Below, one piece after another: positions 26,899 through 34,791 of a stretch of 64,000 nt of DNA (position 1 is its first letter; every line of letters begins with the position of its first letter). The position numbers and the translations under genes are program-made. Below the pieces are notes generated by a model. It was not told the origin of the DNA. It saw only the letters and a list, made by a program, of their open reading frames with translations, and did not search any database. The stretch comes from CAVSJJ01 sp963728395 (GTDB lineage Bacteria > Actinomycetota > Actinomycetes > Actinomycetales > Dermatophilaceae). Where the stretch lies: positions 1 through 64,000 of the forward strand of contig CAVSJJ010000005.1 in NCBI GenBank assembly GCA_963728395.1, given 5' to 3'.

Positions 26899-27687
26899 TC
26901 ACTCCTTGACGAATCGGGCGGTGACACTGCCGAGGCCGGCGAAGGTCGCGGTGAAGGTGTCACCGGCGGCGACGGGGGCCATGGCACACAGCGCGCCGGG
27001 GAGGACGACGTGGCCGGCCTCGAGGGTGATCCCCCGGGCGCCGACTGTGTTGGCGAGCCAGACGAGGGAGTTCAGCGGTGAGCCGAGCACCGCCCCGCCG
27101 GCGCCGGTGCCGACGATCTGGCCGTTGCGGTGGAAGGTGGCCCCCGCCAGGCGCAGGTCGACGGCGCCGACCTTTGTCGGGGTGGAGCCGAGGACGACGG
27201 CGCCCGAGGAGGCGTTGTCGGCGATCGTGTCGAACAGGCCGATCTTCCAGTCCTTGATCCGGCTGTCGACGATCTCGAGCGCCGGCAGGACGAAGTCGAT
27301 CGCCTGGAGCGCCTCGTGGACGGTGACGCCCGGACCCTGGAGCGGCTTCTTGAGCACGAAGGCCACCTCGGGCTCGATCCGAGCCTGGATGAACCGGTCG
27401 ATCGGGATCGGCATGTGCTCGAGGTAGAAGAAGTCGTCGAGCAGGTGGCCGTAGTCAGGCTGGTCCACGCCGAGCAACCGCTGCATCGCCGCGCTCGTCA
27501 GGCCGACCTTGTGGCCCTTGACCGTGCGGCCGGCCGTCGTCAGCTCGTGCATCTGGAGCAACTGGATCGCGTAGGCGTCCTCGAGAGTGATGTCCTCGTA
27601 GGTCGAGGTCAGCGGCGCGATCGGTCGGCGCGAGTCGTATGCCGCGAGCAGCCTTCCGGCGGCCTTGGACCGGGACAGCGAGTCCAC
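26899..27687 (-). CDS. dmpE: 2-oxopent-4-enoate (2-hydroxypentadienoate) hydratase
   Basis: A 262-residue hydratase. The GTG start (MDSLSRSKAAGRLL) has AAGGGAG 5 bases upstream; an ATG further up would overlap that site. VKGHKVGLTSAAMQRLLGVDQPDYGHLLDDFF is characteristic of MhpD/DmpE hydratases; EPEVAFVL and DSRIKDWKIG with ADNASSGAVVLG follow. It adds water to 2-hydroxypenta-2,4-dienoate to give 4-hydroxy-2-oxovalerate. It is first gene of the dmpEFGHIC run; a TTCC-N7-GGAA operator candidate is centred about 90 bases upstream. Confidence 0.9.
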   Translation of the reverse strand: MDSLSRSKAAGRLLAAYDSRRPIAPLTSTYEDITLEDAYAIQLLQMHELTTAGRTVKGHKVGLTSAAMQRLLGVDQPDYGHLLDDFFYLEHMPIPIDRFIQARIEPEVAFVLKKPLQGPGVTVHEALQAIDFVLPALEIVDSRIKDWKIGLFDTIADNASSGAVVLGSTPTKVGAVDLRLAGATFHRNGQIVGTGAGGAVLGSPLNSLVWLANTVGARGITLEAGHVVLPGALCAMAPVAAGDTFTATFAGLGSVTARFVKE

Positions 27688-27769
27688 GGTGGCTCCCTTC
27701 ATGTGACGCCCCACCCAGCCGGGGGCGCATCGCACGTTACGGCCGTCGGTGGCTCCGGTGCCCCTGACG

Positions 27770-27784
27770 TTCCGCTCCCGGGAA
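27770..27784. promoter_or_regulatory. IclR-type operator candidate upstream of dmpE
   Basis: TTCCGCTCCCGGGAA, an inverted repeat of the form TTCC-N7-GGAA, 83 bases upstream of the dmpE start. One of five such sites in the locus at comparable positions. Confidence 0.6.
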
Positions 27785-27806
27785 CGAGGCCGCGGCGCCC
27801 GCAGCC

Positions 27807-28622
27807 TCAGGCGCCCAGCGTCCTGCTGATCCGGCTCGCGGCCGCCTTGAGCAGGGGCACGAGGCGGTCGACCTCGGGCGCGATGGACTCGGTCGGGCCG
27901 AACACCGAGATCGACGCGACCGCCACCCGGCGGGACATGACGGGAACGGCCACCGAGGTGGCGCCCTCGAACGACTCGTTGGTCGAGACGGCATACCCGT
28001 CCCGGCGCACCTGCTGGATCACCCGCTGCCAGTCGGCCTCGGTCCGGATCGTCCGGTTCACCCGCGGGGGGAAGCCGGCGTCGATCCGGCTCTGGGCGGC
28101 CTCGGCGTTGAACGCGGCGATGACCTTGCCCGAACTCGTGCAGTGCGCGGGCAGGCGCCGCCCGACGTGGCCGAGGATGTGGACGCCCGCGACGTTCTCC
28201 ATCCGCTCGACGAAGACGACGTCGCCGCCGTCGGGGACGGCGAAGTTGACGGTGTGGCCGGTCGCGTGGGCCACCTGACGCAGGACGGGCAGCGCGGCGT
28301 GCCGGGCCTCGTTGCGGGCCTGGGCCAGCTGGCCGAGGTCGTAGAGGTGGATGCCGAGCCGGTACTGGCCGGTCACCGGGTCCTGCTCGATGAAGCCCCG
28401 GGACAGGAGGGTCTGCAGGAGGCGGTGCGCGGTGCTCTTGGCCACGCCCAGCCGCCGAGCGACGTCGGAGACCCCGAGCTCCCCGTCGGTGGCGAAGCAC
28501 TCGAGGACGTCGAGGGCCGTGCCCACGGACTTGAGGCTGGAGCCGCTGGCGGGCAGGACGGCGACCCCGATGGGTTTCGGCGTGGAGGAGCACCAGGCGT
28601 GCTCGTGCTGGACGATCGACAT
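27807..28622 (-). CDS. IclR family regulator (first)
   Basis: A 271-residue transcription factor. After about 27 residues, LKSVGTALDVLECFATDGELGVSDVARRLGVAKSTAHRLLQTLLSRGFIEQ gives the winged helix-turn-helix; the C-terminal effector domain has GRRLPAHCTSSGKVIAAF and GYAVSTNESFEGATSVAVPV. An AGGGGA site precedes the ATG. Family knowledge: IclR proteins bind aromatic or organic-acid ligands and control catabolic genes. It is encoded between the catabolic operon and the divergent second IclR gene, so local control is likely. Confidence 0.92.
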   Translation of the reverse strand: MSIVQHEHAWCSSTPKPIGVAVLPASGSSLKSVGTALDVLECFATDGELGVSDVARRLGVAKSTAHRLLQTLLSRGFIEQDPVTGQYRLGIHLYDLGQLAQARNEARHAALPVLRQVAHATGHTVNFAVPDGGDVVFVERMENVAGVHILGHVGRRLPAHCTSSGKVIAAFNAEAAQSRIDAGFPPRVNRTIRTEADWQRVIQQVRRDGYAVSTNESFEGATSVAVPVMSRRVAVASISVFGPTESIAPEVDRLVPLLKAAASRISRTLGA

Positions 28623-28709
28623 TGGCCATCCCCTGACGTGTGCATGGCGCGGCATACCGGAGCCGTGTTGGGGGTGACAGTGCCGGGGACGATGCCGTTC
28701 AATCAACAC

Positions 28710-29471
28710 ATGCGTTCCACTCAGCGGAACGATGTGACGAGCGTCCTAGGACGGGTCCTCGCCGTGCTCGGCGCCTTCGACGAGCGGACGCCGGTCCTCG
28801 GGCTCGCCGACATCGCCCGGCGCTGCGAGCTGCCGAAGTCGACCGTCCACCGGCTCGTCGGCGAGATGGTGAGCGAGCACCTGCTCGCCCGGGCCGACGA
28901 CGGGAGCTACCGGCTCGGCCTGCGGCTCTTCGAGCTCGGCGAGCTCGTCCCTCAGCATCGGAGCCTGTCCGAGGCGGCACTGCCGATCATGGAGGACCTG
29001 CGCGACGCCACGCACCACCGGATCCACCTCGCGGTGCTCGACGGCGTCGAGGTCGTCTATCTCCAGATCCTCGGGTCGGCGGGCAAGCGGATCACGTCGC
29101 GGACCGGCGGGCGGCTGCCGGCCCACGCGACCGGCGTCGGCAAGGCGATCCTCGCGTACTCTCCCGCCGCGGTCGTCAAGGCGCGGATCGAGGCGGGTCT
29201 GCCGCGGTTCACGCCGCGGACGATCACGACCCCCGGCGCGCTCACCCGCGAGCTGCGCGAGGTGCGGACCGAGGGTCTCGCCTACGACCGCGAGGAGTCC
29301 AACATCGGGATCTCCTGCGTCGCCGCGCCGGTCTTCGGCCACGACCGCAAGGTCCGGGCGGCCCTGTCGGTCACCGGCCCGACCCACCGGATCGACCCGG
29401 TCCGGCTCGGTCCGGCGGTCCGGACGGCGGCCCTGTCGCTGAGCCGCCAGCTCCGCGAGTCCGGCCTCTGA
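28710..29471 (+). CDS. IclR family regulator (second)
   Basis: A 253-residue IclR-type protein on the opposite strand to its neighbours. VTSVLGRVLAVLGAFDERTPVLGLADIARRCELPKSTVHRLV forms the helix-turn-helix; GGRLPAHATGVGKAILAY and GLAYDREESNIGISCVAAPVFG mark the effector domain. The start is uncertain: ATGs at 28692 and 28710 and a GTG at 28734 are in frame. A perfect-half inverted repeat TTCCACTCAGCGGAA lies over this start region, so if the GTG is right the site is the gene's own operator. It probably regulates the phenol locus together with the first IclR protein. Confidence 0.9.
   Translation: MRSTQRNDVTSVLGRVLAVLGAFDERTPVLGLADIARRCELPKSTVHRLVGEMVSEHLLARADDGSYRLGLRLFELGELVPQHRSLSEAALPIMEDLRDATHHRIHLAVLDGVEVVYLQILGSAGKRITSRTGGRLPAHATGVGKAILAYSPAAVVKARIEAGLPRFTPRTITTPGALTRELREVRTEGLAYDREESNIGISCVAAPVFGHDRKVRAALSVTGPTHRIDPVRLGPAVRTAALSLSRQLRESGL
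28715..28729. promoter_or_regulatory. IclR-type operator candidate between the two IclR genes
   Basis: TTCCACTCAGCGGAA (TTCC-N7-GGAA), 93 bases upstream of the first IclR start and overlapping the second IclR start region, so it could control both divergent genes. Confidence 0.6.
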
Positions 29472-29517
29472 CCCACCCGCCGTGCCACTGACCCCGCCCG
29501 CGTCTGACCCGCCCCGG

Positions 29518-29672
29518 GGTCAACAACTCCCCAATAGGGAAGTTGTTGACCGGCCGAGACGGTCAGGGGCCCGGCATACCCGGCAACAACTCCCCTATTG
29601 GGCGAGAAACCGGCGCAGCACCGGCCACCCCGGGCCGGCATACCCGGCAACAACTTCCCTATTGGGTGAGAA
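29518..29672. repeat. TTCCCTATTGGG-family repeats between convergent genes
   Basis: The junction of the second IclR gene and the reductase gene holds a hairpin (29518-29551, arms GGTCAACAACT/AGTTGTTGACC around CCCAATAGGG) and two direct repeats of about 36 bases 64 apart, each with GGCATACCCGGCAACAACT followed by a CCCTATTGGG core and GAGAA (29573-29608, 29638-29672). The last copy ends at the reductase stop codon. Probable terminator function for both genes. Confidence 0.85.
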
Positions 29673-30773
29673 TCAGCGCTTGATGAGGGGCGACCGCACG
29701 CCGCCGCTGGACTTGTCGGACTCGTTGAAGAAGTCCTCGCGGTAGATGTCGCGCGGGAAGAGCCGCTTCGACATGAGCGTCTTCAGGGCGGCCTCGACCA
29801 TCGGCGGCGGTCCGCACAGGTAGCCCGTCTTCCCCGACAGGCTCGGGTGCTCGGCGTCGATGACGTCGGTCACCATGCCGAAGCCGTATGCCGCGACTTC
29901 GTCGCCGCTCGCGACGACGTCGTCCGCGGTCTCCTCGGACAGGCAGGGCCGGTAGGTGAACCGGTCCGGGTGCTCCTGCGCCATCGCCGTCAGCTCCGCG
30001 ACGTCGTAGAGCCACTCCCGGCTCCGGCCGCCCTGGTAGAGGGTGAGGTGTCCGTCGTACGCGTCGTTCTCGAGAGCATGGCGCACCATCGCCTTGAGCG
30101 GGGCGAGCCCGGTCCCACCCGCGACGAGGATCGCGTCGCGGTCGTCACCGAGGTGGAGGACGAACCGGCCATAGGGGCCGGACAGACGCATCGTGTCGCC
30201 CACGGTCATCCCGGCGAACACCCACCCGTCCGTTCCGCGACCGCCGGCGACCCTGCGCACGTGGAACTCCAGGCGGCGCGCCTCGGTCGGTGGGCTCGCG
30301 ATCGACCAGGTGCGGTCGACCTCGGGCAGCCCGTCGCGGGCCGGCACGACGAACTTCATGTACTGCCCGGCGTTGAACGCGATGTCCCGGTCCAGCTCGA
30401 CGACGAGACGCTTGGTGTCGAGCGCGATGTCCTCGAGGGCGAGGACCGTGCCGGTGAAGTCCTCGACCGGGTACATCTCGATGTCCTCGTCGACGTCGAT
30501 GTCGGCCTCGATGACGACGTCGGATCGCGGGGTCGCGCAACAGGGGAGGAGCTTGCCCTCGTCGCGCTCGAAGTCCATGAGGGCGAAGCTCGAGCTCTCG
30601 CCGTGGTCGACGTCGCCGTCGACGACCTCGGACTTGCAGGTGCCACAGGTGCCGTGGGTGCACGAGTGCGGCAGCCACACCCCGCCTCGGAGGCAGGCGT
30701 CGAGGATCGTCTGGTCCTCGCGGCACTCGATCTCGCGGCCGAGTGGCTCGACGGTGACGGTGTGGCTCGTCAT
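29673..30773 (-). CDS. dmpP: Phenol hydroxylase P5: ferredoxin-NAD(P)H reductase component
   Basis: A 366-residue electron-transfer protein. The ATG start (MTSHTVTVEPLG) has GAAGGAG upstream. The N-terminal plant-type [2Fe-2S] domain has CTHGTCGTC and a later Cys in LLPCCATPRS; the FAD domain has RTWSIASPP and the NAD domain LVAGGTGLAPLKAM and GYLCGPPPMVEAAL. It passes electrons from NADH to the diiron oxygenase. Compared with DmpP (about 353 residues) the length fits. It is separated from P4 by 267 bases of repeats, so its expression may be set apart from the other subunits. Confidence 0.94.
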   Translation of the reverse strand: MTSHTVTVEPLGREIECREDQTILDACLRGGVWLPHSCTHGTCGTCKSEVVDGDVDHGESSSFALMDFERDEGKLLPCCATPRSDVVIEADIDVDEDIEMYPVEDFTGTVLALEDIALDTKRLVVELDRDIAFNAGQYMKFVVPARDGLPEVDRTWSIASPPTEARRLEFHVRRVAGGRGTDGWVFAGMTVGDTMRLSGPYGRFVLHLGDDRDAILVAGGTGLAPLKAMVRHALENDAYDGHLTLYQGGRSREWLYDVAELTAMAQEHPDRFTYRPCLSEETADDVVASGDEVAAYGFGMVTDVIDAEHPSLSGKTGYLCGPPPMVEAALKTLMSKRLFPRDIYREDFFNESDKSSGGVRSPLIKR

Positions 30774-30821
30774 GGCGACATGACTCCTTCGCGGATGGGC
30801 CGGGCATGGCCGGGGTCGGAC

Positions 30822-30866
30822 CGTGGCCGGCGGCGGGGTGGCCGGCGGCGGGGTGGCCGGTGGTGG
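30822..30866. repeat. Short GC-rich tandem repeat
   Basis: About three copies of a 15-base unit GTGGCCGGCGGCGGG, the last diverged, upstream of the reductase gene. Confidence 0.7.
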
Positions 30867-30888
30867 CGTGTGGTGCAGCACCTCCGCA

Positions 30889-30983
30889 CTGCACGAACCT
30901 CTGCTAGCAGAGGTTCGTGCAGAACGGGGGTGTTGCAACACCCCCGTCCGGCAGCAACCTCTGCTAGCAGAGGTTGCTGCCGG
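30889..30983. repeat. Array of three perfect palindromes
   Basis: Between the P4 and P5 genes: a 34-base palindrome with core AACCTCTGCTAGCAGAGGTT (30889-30922), a 24-base palindrome ACGGGGGTGTTG/CAACACCCCCGT (30924-30947) and a 36-base palindrome with the same 20-base core (30948-30983). A related pair lies at 43.9 kb. No U-tract follows. It could stall or terminate transcription or act as a REP-like element. Confidence 0.9.
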
Positions 30984-31040
30984 GGGGAGGGGATCGGGCG
31001 GGGAGGGGGTCGGGGGGGAGGAGGGCGAACGGCCCTCGGG

Positions 31041-31367
31041 TCAGGCGGCGCTCGACATCGAGATGACGGACTTGTGGTAGACGCCGAGCGACTCGAGCGA
31101 GGCCGACGGGTCGGGGGTGAACGACTCACCCTCGATGGCCCACGTGAACTCGTGGTTCGGGTCGAAGTCGGGGTCCTCCTCCATGAACGGGATGACGAGC
31201 CCGTTCCAGAAGTCGCTCCACGTCATCGCCTTCGGCGCCCGGAAGCACGCCGCGGCGCAGAACCAGGGGTTGTCCTTCCACCAGACGTGGACGAGCTGGT
31301 CCTCGCCGTACAGCTCCTGTCGCGAGCGCGACGGGAACGAGTAGTCACCGATGCTCTTGACCGCCAT
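31041..31367 (-). CDS. dmpO: Phenol hydroxylase P4 subunit
   Basis: A 108-residue small subunit of the oxygenase. MAVKSIGDYSFPSRSRQELYG, VHVWWKDNPWFCAAACFRAP and FMEEDPDFDP are family blocks of DmpO/PhhO. In the (alpha-beta-gamma)2 hydroxylase it is the gamma chain. The start lies one base after the stop of the P3 gene, so the two are coupled. Confidence 0.93.
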   Translation of the reverse strand: MAVKSIGDYSFPSRSRQELYGEDQLVHVWWKDNPWFCAAACFRAPKAMTWSDFWNGLVIPFMEEDPDFDPNHEFTWAIEGESFTPDPSASLESLGVYHKSVISMSSAA

Positions 31368-31368
31368 G

Positions 31369-32901
31369 TCAGTTGCCTCCCGTCTGCTCGGCCATGTCGT
31401 GCCAGGCCAGCCAGTTCTGGTGATCCTTGCTGCCGAGGTACTCGCCCCCGTCGTCGGGCGTCATCTGGTACCAGTTGATGACGTCCGGCAGCGCGGCGCC
31501 GCCGCAGTTGCCCTGATAGATCTGGTGCACGGGCAGCCAGGCCTGGACGTACTTCTCCGGCTCGTGGTCGAAGATGTTCTTGCAGCCGTCGGAGCAGAAG
31601 TTGTAGTGCTCACCCTCGTAGTCGCTCGAGCGCTGGCAGATCGTCGTCGGGTCACCCGGCTCGGTGAAGCCCATCGGGATCTGGCACACCTGGCACAGCT
31701 CCGGCAGGCCCCGGACGAAGTGGCGTCCGCCGGCCTCGATGTTGCGCTTCTCCTTGTCCCAGAGCGGCCGGTAGTACTTGTCGAACGTGTCGGGGTAGGT
31801 CTCGGACAGCCAGTCCAGGTGCTCGTCCGAGGGCACCGAGGTGGTGAATGCCGCGGCGTGGCTGAACTGGTAGAGGATCCAATAGACCTGGTGGGAGACC
31901 AGCTCCTTCTCCTCGATGGCCTGCTCGACGTCACGCGGGGGACGGATGCCGTAGAAGGCGAGGTCCTGGAACAGGCCGTTCATCATCTGCTGCTCGAAGT
32001 ACAGCTCGAAGGCCTCCTTCCAGCTCATCACCTTGCGCGGCAGCATGTAGTCGAGCATCTGGGCGACCAGGCCGGTGACCCGGTAGCCGCGCCAGAACCA
32101 CTTGTCGATCCAGTGCTGGACGATGGGGACGTTCTTCTCGTCCTGCTCGAGGAGGAACTTGATCGCCTCGAGCCCGAGGGTCATGTGCCGGGACTCGTCG
32201 GACTGGGCCGAGAAGCCGAACGTCATCGTCGGCAGGTCGCCGTTGAAGGACGCACCGGACATGAACGGCACGAACAACAGGTTCGTCAGGAGGTACTCGA
32301 AGGAGAACCCGATGGCGATGAGGAACTCGAACGGACCGGCGGACAGCGCGTCGTCGAAGAAGCTCTTCGGCACCGAGAGGTACCAGACCCGGTCGTGCTG
32401 GTGCAGGTAGCTGTGGAACCCGGAGTAGTACTTGTTGTAGTTGCTCAGGGTGTGGATCTCGGTCTGCGCGTGCCGCATCTCGTCGAGGCTCTGGCACAGC
32501 GCCGCGAACCGCGGTCCGCCGCCGTTGAGGTGCCGGGCGAGGTAGGCGAAGTTGCGGTGCGCCTGGTACTCCAGCGGCGTGACGCCCTGGAGGAACAGCT
32601 TCATCGCGTTGAGGTAGGACGCGTCGGTGAGCGAGAGGTGGCCCTGGCTCTGCGCGAAGCCGTCGAGGACGGCATACAGCCGCTTGTCCTTCTCGGCCTG
32701 GTACTTCGTGTAGGCGTCGACGGTCAGCCGGAAGGGGTCCTCCCACTTGGTCCAGTCGTGGATCGTGATCCCCTCGAAGGAGGTGTAGGGGAACATCTCC
32801 TCGGACGAGACGTAGCTCGGGTCCCAGTCCAGGTCACGGGTAAGCGCCGAGTAGCGCTGCTTCATGGTCAGCTTCTTGGCTGCCTTGGGGGCGATGGTCA
32901 T
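31369..32901 (-). CDS. dmpN: Phenol hydroxylase P3: diiron oxygenase large subunit
   Basis: A 510-residue alpha subunit of a soluble diiron monooxygenase. The two ExxRH iron-binding motifs are visible as DEMRHAQ and DESRHMT. A C-terminal cysteine-rich region (CQVCQ, ICQ, NFCSDGCKNIF) is typical of phenol hydroxylase large subunits. It hydroxylates phenol to catechol in the cytoplasm, using electrons from the P5 reductase with the P2 effector bound. Length matches DmpN (about 517). Substrate range among phenol, cresols and toluene cannot be read from sequence. Confidence 0.96.
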   Translation of the reverse strand: MTIAPKAAKKLTMKQRYSALTRDLDWDPSYVSSEEMFPYTSFEGITIHDWTKWEDPFRLTVDAYTKYQAEKDKRLYAVLDGFAQSQGHLSLTDASYLNAMKLFLQGVTPLEYQAHRNFAYLARHLNGGGPRFAALCQSLDEMRHAQTEIHTLSNYNKYYSGFHSYLHQHDRVWYLSVPKSFFDDALSAGPFEFLIAIGFSFEYLLTNLLFVPFMSGASFNGDLPTMTFGFSAQSDESRHMTLGLEAIKFLLEQDEKNVPIVQHWIDKWFWRGYRVTGLVAQMLDYMLPRKVMSWKEAFELYFEQQMMNGLFQDLAFYGIRPPRDVEQAIEEKELVSHQVYWILYQFSHAAAFTTSVPSDEHLDWLSETYPDTFDKYYRPLWDKEKRNIEAGGRHFVRGLPELCQVCQIPMGFTEPGDPTTICQRSSDYEGEHYNFCSDGCKNIFDHEPEKYVQAWLPVHQIYQGNCGGAALPDVINWYQMTPDDGGEYLGSKDHQNWLAWHDMAEQTGGN

Positions 32902-32913
32902 CGTCGGTGCTCC

Positions 32914-33207
32914 TCAGTGGTCCCAGGCGATGACGATCTCGTCGTCATCCCATTCCTTGATGTGTCCGAAGTAGGAGATGATCGCGAGCTGGAACTCGTG
33001 GGTCTCCCACTCGCGGCCGAGGCGCTCCTCGACCGACTCGCGCTTGATGACGAGCCGCCCGGGCGCCTGGACCCGGACCATGCCGGGCATGTGCCGCACC
33101 GAGGCGTCCGCGTTGTCTGCCTCGATGGCCTCGATGACGGCGCGGTTGCCCTCGCTCTCCTGGATGTCGACTCCGACCGGACGGTCCGTCGCGGGGATGG
33201 TCGTCAT
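32914..33207 (-). CDS. dmpM: Phenol hydroxylase P2: effector/regulatory protein
   Basis: A 97-residue cofactorless coupling protein of the MmoB/DmpM family. GVDIQESEGNRAVIEAIEADN, VRHMPGMVRVQAPGRLVIKR and the acidic WDDDEIVIAWD end are typical. It binds the hydroxylase and tunes oxygen activation. It sits between P1 and P3 with 3- and 12-base gaps, as in canonical operons. Confidence 0.94.
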   Translation of the reverse strand: MTTIPATDRPVGVDIQESEGNRAVIEAIEADNADASVRHMPGMVRVQAPGRLVIKRESVEERLGREWETHEFQLAIISYFGHIKEWDDDEIVIAWDH

Positions 33208-33210
33208 GGC

Positions 33211-34230
33211 TCAGGCCTCCTTCATGACGGCGCCGGTCGTGGCCAGCGTGGAACGGACGGCGGCAACCGAGGCCTCGACGGCGTCGACGGACCCGGCGGA
33301 GACGAGCTCGTCGGCGCGGGCCGCGATCGGCCGGACCGCCTCGAACGCGGCGGCCAGTGCCCGCTCGGCGACCTCGCCGAGCAGCTTGGCGTTCGCGGTG
33401 CCGTTGACCGGGTCCGCGACCCAGGCCTTGTAGAGCGCGTCGACCCAGCGGCGCTGGTCGGCGAACCACCCGGACAGGTGCTGGGCCAGCAGGCTGTACG
33501 AGCCGGCGCCACCCATGAGGGCCGCCTCGTCGAGGGTGCCGTAGAGCATGCCGTAGAGGAGCTGGTCGGTCAGGTCCAGGGTGATGAACCCCACGGCCCA
33601 GTCCTTCTCGACGAGCATCTCCTCGGTCAGCTTGCGCAGCGGTTGGAGCGCGGCGTCCTCGAGCCACGCGCGCTTGGCGACCTCGAGCGGCTCGGCCGTG
33701 CCGCCGCCGAAGGAGATGCCGGCCCGGCTGAGGATCTGGGCGTTGCCGATCCGGTCGAAGGCGGCATACGACAGGCACTGGGTCACCGTCGTGCCGTAGC
33801 CGAACCGGCAGCCGTTTGCCGAGTTCATCTGCGCGGCGGCCTCGTAGTGGCGCAGCGGGAGGACCAGGTCCTGCAGGAGCGTCGACCACGCCTCGGGCAG
33901 CCGGTCGAGCAGGCCGCGCTTCTCGAGGTAGGACAGCGTCGACCCGAAGGCCTCGTGCATGTCGCTGCGGCTCGTCACGTAGGGCGCGTAGTAGAACTGC
34001 CGCGGGTCGGTGAAGGAGTACGGGTCCTCGAGCCGGAAGGCGCTGTAGGCCGGGTCGTAGATCTCCTTGTCGGGAGCCCACAGCGGCCGGTAGTGGAAGT
34101 TCGCCGTCGGCTGGAGGTCGATCGTGCCCTCCTCGTAGCGGGAGGCCGGTCGGTCGCCGTACCGCTCGACGAGGTGGCTGAAGGTCCGTCGAGGTGGCTC
34201 GATGACCTGCGTTCTCAGCTCGAACTGCAT
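33211..34230 (-). CDS. dmpL: Phenol hydroxylase P1: oxygenase beta subunit
   Basis: A 339-residue ferritin-like beta subunit without iron ligands. RRTFSHLVERYGDRPASRYEEGTIDLQ, FHYRPLWAPDKEIYD and YAPYVTSRSDMHEAFG fit the DmpL family; DmpL is about 331 residues. It forms the core of the hydroxylase with P3 and P4. Confidence 0.94.
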   Translation of the reverse strand: MQFELRTQVIEPPRRTFSHLVERYGDRPASRYEEGTIDLQPTANFHYRPLWAPDKEIYDPAYSAFRLEDPYSFTDPRQFYYAPYVTSRSDMHEAFGSTLSYLEKRGLLDRLPEAWSTLLQDLVLPLRHYEAAAQMNSANGCRFGYGTTVTQCLSYAAFDRIGNAQILSRAGISFGGGTAEPLEVAKRAWLEDAALQPLRKLTEEMLVEKDWAVGFITLDLTDQLLYGMLYGTLDEAALMGGAGSYSLLAQHLSGWFADQRRWVDALYKAWVADPVNGTANAKLLGEVAERALAAAFEAVRPIAARADELVSAGSVDAVEASVAAVRSTLATTGAVMKEA

Positions 34231-34245
34231 CGTTGGTCTCCTGTC

Positions 34246-34695
34246 CTAGATGTGCACGTCGTGATGGGTCACACCCGACTCAGCGAGGAGCCGGATGAGC
34301 AGGTCGGGGATGGCGTCGGGACCGTCGAGCTCCTGCGGCAGCTCGGACTCGAAACCGTCGCCGACGAGACGGCCGTATGCCGTGCCGTCCTGGAACGTCG
34401 TCGAGATCCGGGCGGCGCGCCCGCGGTAGCCGACCGAGAAGGCGAGCTCGCTCGGGAGCGTCTCGTCGGTCAGGGAGAGGTGGTCGTCGCTGTGCGAGAG
34501 CACCGCGTTGGCCTCGCAGACGAGCTGCTCGGCGAGGGACCGGATGGCGACCTGACGGTCGGCGCCGGTGCTGGTCGCGATGCGTTGGCTGATCCGGGTC
34601 ATCGGCATCGGCGCGAGGGTGTCGAGCTCGGAGTCGTTGAGCTCGTCCTCGGGCGTGCCGACCAACTCGGCGACGCGAACCATGAATGGGGTCAT
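34246..34695 (-). CDS. Uncharacterised first gene of the phenol hydroxylase run
   Basis: A 149-residue acidic, soluble protein with AAGGAGG 8 bases before the ATG. It holds the position of DmpK (P0), the assembly protein of phenol hydroxylase, but is longer and I cannot match it to DmpK; it has no Cys cluster of note. Visible blocks are LNDSELDTLAPMPMTRISQRIATSTGADRQ and LPSELAFSVGYRGRAARISTTFQDGTAYG. A helper role in metallocentre assembly or subunit maturation is inference from position (15 bases upstream of P1). Confidence 0.75.
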   Translation of the reverse strand: MTPFMVRVAELVGTPEDELNDSELDTLAPMPMTRISQRIATSTGADRQVAIRSLAEQLVCEANAVLSHSDDHLSLTDETLPSELAFSVGYRGRAARISTTFQDGTAYGRLVGDGFESELPQELDGPDAIPDLLIRLLAESGVTHHDVHI

Positions 34696-34791
34696 CGTCG
34701 GGCCTCCTTGCTCGGATTGACGGGGTGATCCAGGGCCCGACGGGCCGAGGAATGACGGGTCTCGGCCGATGGCGACCGGGACGACGGTGGG

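Noticed and set aside
29573..29672. Direct repeats as a small CRISPR array
   Set aside because: Only two copies, hairpin-forming cores, no cas genes, and the same core recurs at other gene ends.
31351..34728. An 1,125-codon open frame opposite the phenol hydroxylase genes
   Set aside because: Antisense shadow of four canonical subunits; low-complexity composition.
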